From assembly GCF_016702655.1 (NCBI RefSeq), contig NZ_JADJDO010000005.1:62001-126000 (forward strand): a DNA stretch of 64,000 bases, written 5' to 3'. The notes under the pieces were generated by a model. That model ran no database searches. It was not told where the DNA came from and saw only the letters and a program-made list of their open reading frames with translations. The stretch is from Ideonella sp. Lineage in GTDB: Bacteria; Pseudomonadota; Gammaproteobacteria; Burkholderiales; Burkholderiaceae_C. Both the position numbers and the translations under genes were made by a program. Positions 59,371 to 64,000 of this stretch are shown here, piece by piece. Each line of letters opens with the position of its first letter. Position 1 is the stretch's first letter.

Positions 59371-60069
59371 TTACCCCCCGAGGCTCACGAGCCAGGCCAC
59401 GATCGCGGCGCAGGCTGTCAGCAGCACCACGGCAAGCGCGCGCGTGGACTGGCTGTCGTCGCTGTGCGGAACGTCCGCCGGCAGCAGCTTGTCGCCGCGC
59501 AGCATGGGGCCGACGAGGTTGCGGCGCTGCCGGAACCAGTAGGTCGCGATCGCGCTCACATGCAGCAGCACGAGGCCGATCAGCACCCACTGCCCGATGT
59601 GTTTGTGGTAGCTCGTGAGCTGCAGTGCGGTGGCGTCGGAGACGAACCGGTTCAACGGCCCGGTGGTCGCGATCTCGTCGTCGGCGAAGAGCCCGGTCGC
59701 GACCTGCGCGACGAGAAACAGCAGCAGCGCGAAGACCGAGAAGCTGCCCAGCGGGCTGTGGCCGACGTCCAGATGCTCGTCGGCATGGAAGTTGCCACGC
59801 AGGTAGCGCTTGAGCGTCGCCGGGCGATAGATGAAGCTCGCGAAGCGCGACCAGCGCCCGCCGACGAAACCCCAGACCAGCCGGAACGCGAGCAGCGCGA
59901 ACACCGCGTAGCCGAAGCGCAAGTGCCATTCGAGCGCATTGCCGCCGATCTTGACGCTGACGATGGAACCGATGAAGCAGACCACGAGCGTCCAGTGGAA
60001 CAGCCGCGTCGGCAGATCCCACACGCGCACCGCCTGCAGGCCAGCGCTTCCGGTTGCCGGTATTTCCAT
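59371..60069 (-). CDS. Cytochrome b/b561 membrane protein (hydrogenase-cytochrome-b type)
   Basis: 232 residues. Four or five transmembrane helices with haem-binding His: DLPTRLFHWTLVVCFIG, EWHLRFGYAVFALLAFRLVW, SYHKHIGQWVLIGLVLLHVS and a last helix at the end. It accepts electrons from a periplasmic partner, most likely the c-type cytochrome encoded divergently 201 bp away. ATG at 60069 begins MEIPATGSAG. Confidence 0.92.
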   Translation of the reverse strand: MEIPATGSAGLQAVRVWDLPTRLFHWTLVVCFIGSIVSVKIGGNALEWHLRFGYAVFALLAFRLVWGFVGGRWSRFASFIYRPATLKRYLRGNFHADEHLDVGHSPLGSFSVFALLLFLVAQVATGLFADDEIATTGPLNRFVSDATALQLTSYHKHIGQWVLIGLVLLHVSAIATYWFRQRRNLVGPMLRGDKLLPADVPHSDDSQSTRALAVVLLTACAAIVAWLVSLGG

Positions 60070-60270
60070 GCTCGCTGCCTCGATCGGGTTGGGCCAGGGC
60101 AGTTGCAACGATAGCGCGTCGAGGCCCGGATTGCATCTTCTCGGAATAGTTGCGATGGAATAGATGCGACGGGTGCTGCGTACACTGAAGCCGGACCGGA
60201 TGGTGAAGTCGGCCCCGGCCCGACGCGCCCGCACTTGCCCCCTTTGTCAACGCACTGCAGGAGACCTTGC

Positions 60271-60735
60271 ATGAACCGACGCCTTCAATCCATCCTCTCG
60301 ATCGGCGCCTTGCTTGCCGCAGCGTCATGGGCCACGCCGGCTGCGGCGCAGTTCGCCAAGCCCGAAGACGCGATCAAGTACCGCAAGGCGGCGATGACCC
60401 TCGAGGCCACGCACTTCGGGCGCATTGCCGCGATGGCGAGCGGCAAGGTTGCGTTCGACGCCAAGCTTGCTGCCGACAACGCCGAGATCATGGCGCTGGT
60501 ATCCAAGTGGCAGTTCAGCGGTTTCATCGAGGGCAGCGACAAGGGCGACACCCGGGCCAAGCCGGAGATCTGGAGCGAAGCGCCGAAGTTCCAGGAGGCT
60601 GCGCGCAAGAACCAGGAGGCCGTCGACAAATTCGTCGCTGCGGTCAGGACCGGCAATCTGGACACGATCAAGGCCGCCGCCGGGCCTGTGGGCCAGACCT
60701 GCAAGGCCTGCCACGACAGTTACCGCAAGGAGTAG
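60271..60735 (+). CDS. Class II c-type cytochrome (cytochrome c'-like)
   Basis: 154 residues. A Sec signal (1-26, ending PAAAQF) is followed by a four-helix bundle with the single haem motif CKACH near the C-terminus, as in cytochrome c' and c556. The start at 60271 is preferred over the open frame to 60235. CAGGAGA lies 6-10 bp upstream. Divergent from cytochrome b, the likely redox partner. Confidence 0.93.
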   Translation: MNRRLQSILSIGALLAAASWATPAAAQFAKPEDAIKYRKAAMTLEATHFGRIAAMASGKVAFDAKLAADNAEIMALVSKWQFSGFIEGSDKGDTRAKPEIWSEAPKFQEAARKNQEAVDKFVAAVRTGNLDTIKAAAGPVGQTCKACHDSYRKE

Positions 60736-60767
60736 CGAAAGCCCGGCGGTGCCCGCAGGCCGGCGCG

Positions 60768-61004
60768 TCAGCGCGCGAGGTAGGCGATCAGCCCCTTCAT
60801 CGTGGTGAGCTTTGGGCCGTCGGCCTCGGGAATCCCGTGGCCGGCCCGTTCGGACAGGCCGATCACGAAGTTCAGGAAGTCCATCGAGTCGAGGTCGAGC
60901 GCCTCGCGAAGGTCTTCGCTGTCGCCGACGGTCGCAAGGTCCGCCTCCGGGGCGATGGCGGCCAGCACGTCGGCGACCAGGCTGCGGATCTGTGTCTCGT
61001 TCAT
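60768..61004 (-). CDS. Acyl carrier protein
   Basis: 78 residues. The phosphopantetheine Ser is in LDLDSMDFLNF; ETQIRSLVADVLAAIAPEAD and helix III are typical. It starts 7 bp after the E2 gene stops and is the last gene of the dehydrogenase operon. It differs from a housekeeping AcpP (which has GADSLD). It may carry an acyl group produced by, or fed to, this complex. Confidence 0.9.
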   Translation of the reverse strand: MNETQIRSLVADVLAAIAPEADLATVGDSEDLREALDLDSMDFLNFVIGLSERAGHGIPEADGPKLTTMKGLIAYLAR

Positions 61005-61011
61005 GGTGGTC

Positions 61012-62184
61012 TCACAACTCGGCGGGTGATTGAAGCGCGCGGTCGATCGCGGCCAGCAACTGGGCGCCGAGGTGGCCGTCGCTCGCGCGGTGGTCGGCGG
61101 CCAGCGTCGCGGCCACCAGCGGACGCACGACGAGCCGGCCATCGGCAACCCAGGGCCGTTCGACGATGCGGCCGAAACCGACGATCGCCACCTGCGGCGG
61201 GTAGATCACGCCGAGCACGCTTTCGGCGCCGCGTTCGCCGAGGCTGGTGACGGTGATCGTCGGGTCGGTCAGCTCCGAGCTGCGCAGGCCGCCGGCGCGG
61301 GCGCGCTGCACGAGGTCGCGCAGGGCGAGCATCAGTTCGGGCAGCGACTTGCGGTCGGCGTCGCGGATCGCCGGCGCGACCAGACCGCCGCCGCGCAACG
61401 CGATCGCCCAGCCGACATGGATGCCGGATCCGGCGCGAAAGCCCCCGTTCTCGTAAAGACCGTTGAACTGCGGTACTTCCACGAGCGCCTTCGCTGTCGC
61501 CTTGAGCAGCAGCACTGCGGGCAGCAGGCGTTCGGTGGCGTCGCGTTCGCGGTTGTAGGCTTCCAGCCAGGCGCCTGCGGCTGCGAAGTCGATCGTGCTC
61601 GCGAGATAGTAGTGTGGGATCTCGCGCTTCGAACGCGCCATCGCCGCGGCGATGGCCTGGCGCATCTGCGCCGGGTCGAAGCCGCGCCGGGCAACCGGCG
61701 CAGGCTTGCGCTCCGACGCGGCGCGTTCGACGTCCGCGAGCGTGACCGCGCCGTCGCTGCCGCGGCCCTGCAGGCTCTCGGCATCGAGGCCGAGCTCCTG
61801 CGCACGCCGTCGTGCCGCCGGGCTGACCTTGATCCGCGCGGCGGGCGCCGCTGCCGCGAAGGCTATCTGTCGGGCCGCGGATTGCGCCGCCACGACCGGC
61901 GGCGGCGGCGCGACCTTCGGCCGGGTGGCAGGCATCGGCGCAGCAGATTCGCCCACGCCACGCACCCGGGCCAGCAGCGCACCGACGGGCAGGGTCTCGC
62001 CCAGCGGCGCGAGCTCGTCGATCACGCCGTCGAGGAAGCACTCGACGTCGATCGCGCCCTTGTGCGTCTCGACCACCGCGACCACGTCGCCCGGCTTCAC
62101 GCGCGCGCCGGGCGCGACGAGCCATTCAACGACCTTGCCGGTCTCCATGTCGGCACCGAGCGAGGGCATCGTGAAGTCGGCCAC
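61012..62184 (-). CDS. Dihydrolipoamide acyltransferase (E2) of a 2-oxoacid dehydrogenase complex
   Basis: 390 residues. One lipoyl domain (1-75) with the lipoylated Lys in VETHKGAIDVE, a peripheral subunit-binding domain (about 118-155, SPAARRRAQELGLDAE), and the acyltransferase domain with the active-site motif AADHRASDG. It transfers the acyl group from the E1 step to CoA. Twelve bp after E1 beta. The substrate could be pyruvate, acetoin or a branched 2-oxoacid. Confidence 0.94.
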   Translation of the reverse strand: MADFTMPSLGADMETGKVVEWLVAPGARVKPGDVVAVVETHKGAIDVECFLDGVIDELAPLGETLPVGALLARVRGVGESAAPMPATRPKVAPPPPVVAAQSAARQIAFAAAAPAARIKVSPAARRRAQELGLDAESLQGRGSDGAVTLADVERAASERKPAPVARRGFDPAQMRQAIAAAMARSKREIPHYYLASTIDFAAAGAWLEAYNRERDATERLLPAVLLLKATAKALVEVPQFNGLYENGGFRAGSGIHVGWAIALRGGGLVAPAIRDADRKSLPELMLALRDLVQRARAGGLRSSELTDPTITVTSLGERGAESVLGVIYPPQVAIVGFGRIVERPWVADGRLVVRPLVAATLAADHRASDGHLGAQLLAAIDRALQSPAEL

Positions 62185-62196
62185 CGCCGCCTCCGC

Positions 62197-63174
62197 TCAG
62201 CGCGGCGCCACCAGCGCGCGGGCGGCGGCAACGATCTCATCGACGCGCGGCAGCGCGGCCTCTTCCATGTGCGCGGCATAGGGCACCGGCACCTCGCGGC
62301 TGCACACGCGCCGCACCGGCGCGTCGAGCTCGTAGAGCGCATCCTCGGCCAGCCGCGCGGCAATCTCGGCCGAGATCGAGCCGCTCTTCCATCCCTCGTC
62401 GACGATCACGACGCGCCGCGTACGCGCCACCGAGGCGGTCACGGTGGCCATGTCCAGCGGGCGCAGCACGCGCAGGTCGACGACCTCGGCCTCCACGCCC
62501 GCGCCCGCCAGCGCCTCGGCGGCGGCCAGGCACTTGGGCAGGCCGTTGCCATAGGTGACGAGGCTGACATCGCGGCCCGGCCGGCGCACCTGGGCGCAGC
62601 CGATGTCGACCGCCGTCACGTCCGGGTCGAGCTCCGCCTCGGCGTTGTAGAGCACGATGTGCTCGAAGATCAGGACCGGGTTCGGGTCGGCCAGCGCCGC
62701 GGCGAGCATCCAGCGCGCGTCCTGCACCGTGCCCGGCACCAGCACCTTGAGACCCGGGATGTGCGCGAACCAGCCTTCCAGGCTGTGCGAATGCTGCGCC
62801 GCGAGCTGGCGCCCGCCACCGGTGGCCATGCGGATCACCAGCGGCACGGCGAACTGGCCGCCGCTCATGTGCGGCAGCGTGGCCGCGTTGTTCATGATCT
62901 GGTCAAGTGCCAGCAGGCTGAAATTGCAGGTCATGATCTCGACGATCGGGCGCAGCCCGGCGAGCGCCGCGCCGACGGCCAGCCCCGTGAAGCCGTTCTC
63001 GGCGAGTGGCGTGTCGACGATGCGCTGCGGGCCGAACTCTTCGAGCAACCCCTTGGTCACCGCATAGCAGCCGCCGTACTTGCCGACGTCCTCGCCGATC
63101 ACGAAGCAGCGCGGATCGGCGAGCAGCGCGTCGCGGATGGCCTGCCGGCAGGCTTCGCGGTAGCTCAGCCGCAT
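62197..63174 (-). CDS. 2-oxoacid dehydrogenase E1 beta subunit
   Basis: 325 residues of the transketolase-like pyrimidine-binding type. EDVGKYGGCYAVTKGL, DTPLAENGFTGLAVGAA, SHSLEGWFAHIPGLKV and the C-terminal VDLRVLRPLDMATV are typical of PdhB/AcoB. ATG at 63174 overlaps the E1 alpha end by 10 bp, so the subunits are translated in step. Confidence 0.95.
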   Translation of the reverse strand: MRLSYREACRQAIRDALLADPRCFVIGEDVGKYGGCYAVTKGLLEEFGPQRIVDTPLAENGFTGLAVGAALAGLRPIVEIMTCNFSLLALDQIMNNAATLPHMSGGQFAVPLVIRMATGGGRQLAAQHSHSLEGWFAHIPGLKVLVPGTVQDARWMLAAALADPNPVLIFEHIVLYNAEAELDPDVTAVDIGCAQVRRPGRDVSLVTYGNGLPKCLAAAEALAGAGVEAEVVDLRVLRPLDMATVTASVARTRRVVIVDEGWKSGSISAEIAARLAEDALYELDAPVRRVCSREVPVPYAAHMEEAALPRVDEIVAAARALVAPR

Positions 63175-64000
63175 GGCGCCGCCTCCTGCACCACGTCGTC
63201 CATCAGCACGAAGCGTTCGAGGTCGTCGACCGATTCGAGCGTGCCCGCTTCGGCGAAGGCCAGCGCGGCGTCGATCTCGGCCGCGATGGCGGCGTCGATC
63301 GCGGCCGACTCGTCCGCCGTGAGCTGGTGGTTGCCCGCCATCCACGCCCGCAGGCGCTCGATCGGGTCGCGCTGCTTCCAGCCCTCGATTTCGTCGCGGC
63401 TGCGGTAGGCCTGGGTGTCGAACATCGAGTGGGCGCGGAAGCGGTAGGTGCGGCACTCGAGGAAGTAGGGCCCTTGGCCGGTGCGCAAGTGTTCGACCGC
63501 ACGTTGCGCAGCCGTCTCGACCTGCACCGGGTCCATCCCGTCCACCGGTTCGGCCGCCATCCGGTAGGCCTGCGCCTTGCGCCAGATGTCGGTCTCGCTC
63601 TCGCTGTCGGCGAGCGGCACGCCCATCGCGTAGAGGTTGTTTTCGCACACGAACAGCAGCGGCAGCCGCCACAGCGTTGCCAGGTTCATGGTCTCGTGGA
63701 ACGCACCTTCGCCGACCGCGCCCTCGCCGAAGAAGCAGGCCGTGACCGCGCCCGGGCGCAGGCGCTGGTCGGCCAGCGCGATGCCGGCCGCCAGCGGCAG
63801 CCCGCCGCCGACGATGGCGTTGCCGCCGAAGAAGCGGCGCTGGCGGTCGAAGAGGTGCATCGACCCGCCGCGCCCGCGGCAGCAGCCTTCGAGCTTGCCC
63901 AGCATCTCGGCCAGGATCGCGTTCATCGCAACCCCGTGCGCCAGCGCATGGCCATGCTCGCGGTAGGTAGCGACCACGGCGTCGCGCGGATCGAGCGCCG
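63165..64000 (-). CDS. 2-oxoacid dehydrogenase E1 alpha subunit (N-terminus off the window)
   Basis: At least 278 residues without the start; the frame runs in from the right edge. GSMHLFDRQRRFFGGNAIVG, the thiamine-binding FFGEGAVGEGAFHETMNLA, CENNLYAMGVP and AYRMAAEPVDGMD are the PdhA/AcoA signatures. With E1 beta, E2 and the acyl carrier protein it forms one operon. Confidence 0.95.
   Translation of the reverse strand, partial: ALDPRDAVVATYREHGHALAHGVAMNAILAEMLGKLEGCCRGRGGSMHLFDRQRRFFGGNAIVGGGLPLAAGIALADQRLRPGAVTACFFGEGAVGEGAFHETMNLATLWRLPLLFVCENNLYAMGVPLADSESETDIWRKAQAYRMAAEPVDGMDPVQVETAAQRAVEHLRTGQGPYFLECRTYRFRAHSMFDTQAYRSRDEIEGWKQRDPIERLRAWMAGNHQLTADESAAIDAAIAAEIDAALAFAEAGTLESVDDLERFVLMDDVVQEAAPCG

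Noticed and set aside
61030..63408. 792-codon plus-strand frame opposite the dehydrogenase operon
   Set aside because: Shadow frame; the minus strand has E1/E2 motifs and tight operon spacing.

Overview
The window (about 68-70% GC by eye, strong G/C bias at third codon positions) reads as chromosome of a betaproteobacterium of the order Burkholderiales, Rubrivivax/Leptothrix/Methylibium-like. Supporting signs are the rpe-apaG-'site-specific recombinase' trio, a fused indolepyruvate ferredoxin oxidoreductase next to an AsnC-type regulator, a PEP-CTERM surface protein, the atpIBEFHAGDC operon near hemE and priA, and intergenic DNA packed with GC-rich hairpins. No rRNA, tRNA, CRISPR array, prophage or intact insertion sequence was seen.

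Layout: 1-15.5 kb is housekeeping and metabolism: a DNA-methylase-like protein (cut by the left edge), rpe, apaG, a membrane recombinase-family protein, a C26 amidotransferase, a YbdK-type glutamate-cysteine ligase, a Kef-like antiporter, MltA, a diguanylate cyclase, an Lrp/AsnC regulator, the indolepyruvate oxidoreductase and a cytochrome b561. From 15.6 to 25.0 kb lies the most distinctive locus: a 1870-residue glycine-rich PEP-CTERM protein built of seven repeats of about 197 residues, a 4-bp-overlapping gene for a membrane-anchored protein with a possible Sm-like fold, a small lipoprotein, and, divergently, a LytS-type kinase, a membrane protein and a LytTR regulator. A perfect 18-bp palindrome sits between the two transcription units. 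From 25.0 to 26.6 kb there is a triple 90-bp repeat, a decayed toxin-antitoxin patch and small ORFs. From 26.6 to 34.1 kb come a secreted protein, a YhhN-family membrane protein, a large PAS-GGDEF-EAL protein and an M6 metalloprotease with two P domains.

From 34.1 to 44.1 kb every gene except a few short pieces carries one to four frameshifts (rep, phoD, an AEC transporter, mtnN, a repeat-like unknown, rsmE, rubrerythrin, rubredoxin, rubredoxin reductase, priA). They are single-base insertions and deletions mixed in conserved genes, with clean sequence on both sides, so I read this as a locally unpolished stretch rather than mass gene decay. The rubrerythrin-rubredoxin-reductase set is a peroxide/oxygen defence unit behind a good sigma70-type promoter.

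From 45.6 to 64 kb reading frames are clean again: a DnaA-box-containing gap, hemE, lemA with two TPM-domain genes, the complete ATP synthase operon (with hairpin elements between atpG/atpA and atpF/atpH), an aldose-1-epimerase/HpcH aldolase pair, a GNAT acetyltransferase, cytochrome b and cytochrome c-type genes, and a 2-oxoacid dehydrogenase operon (E1alpha cut by the right edge, E1beta, E2) that ends in an acyl carrier protein gene. All function calls come from reading the translations and recalling family motifs; no database search was run.
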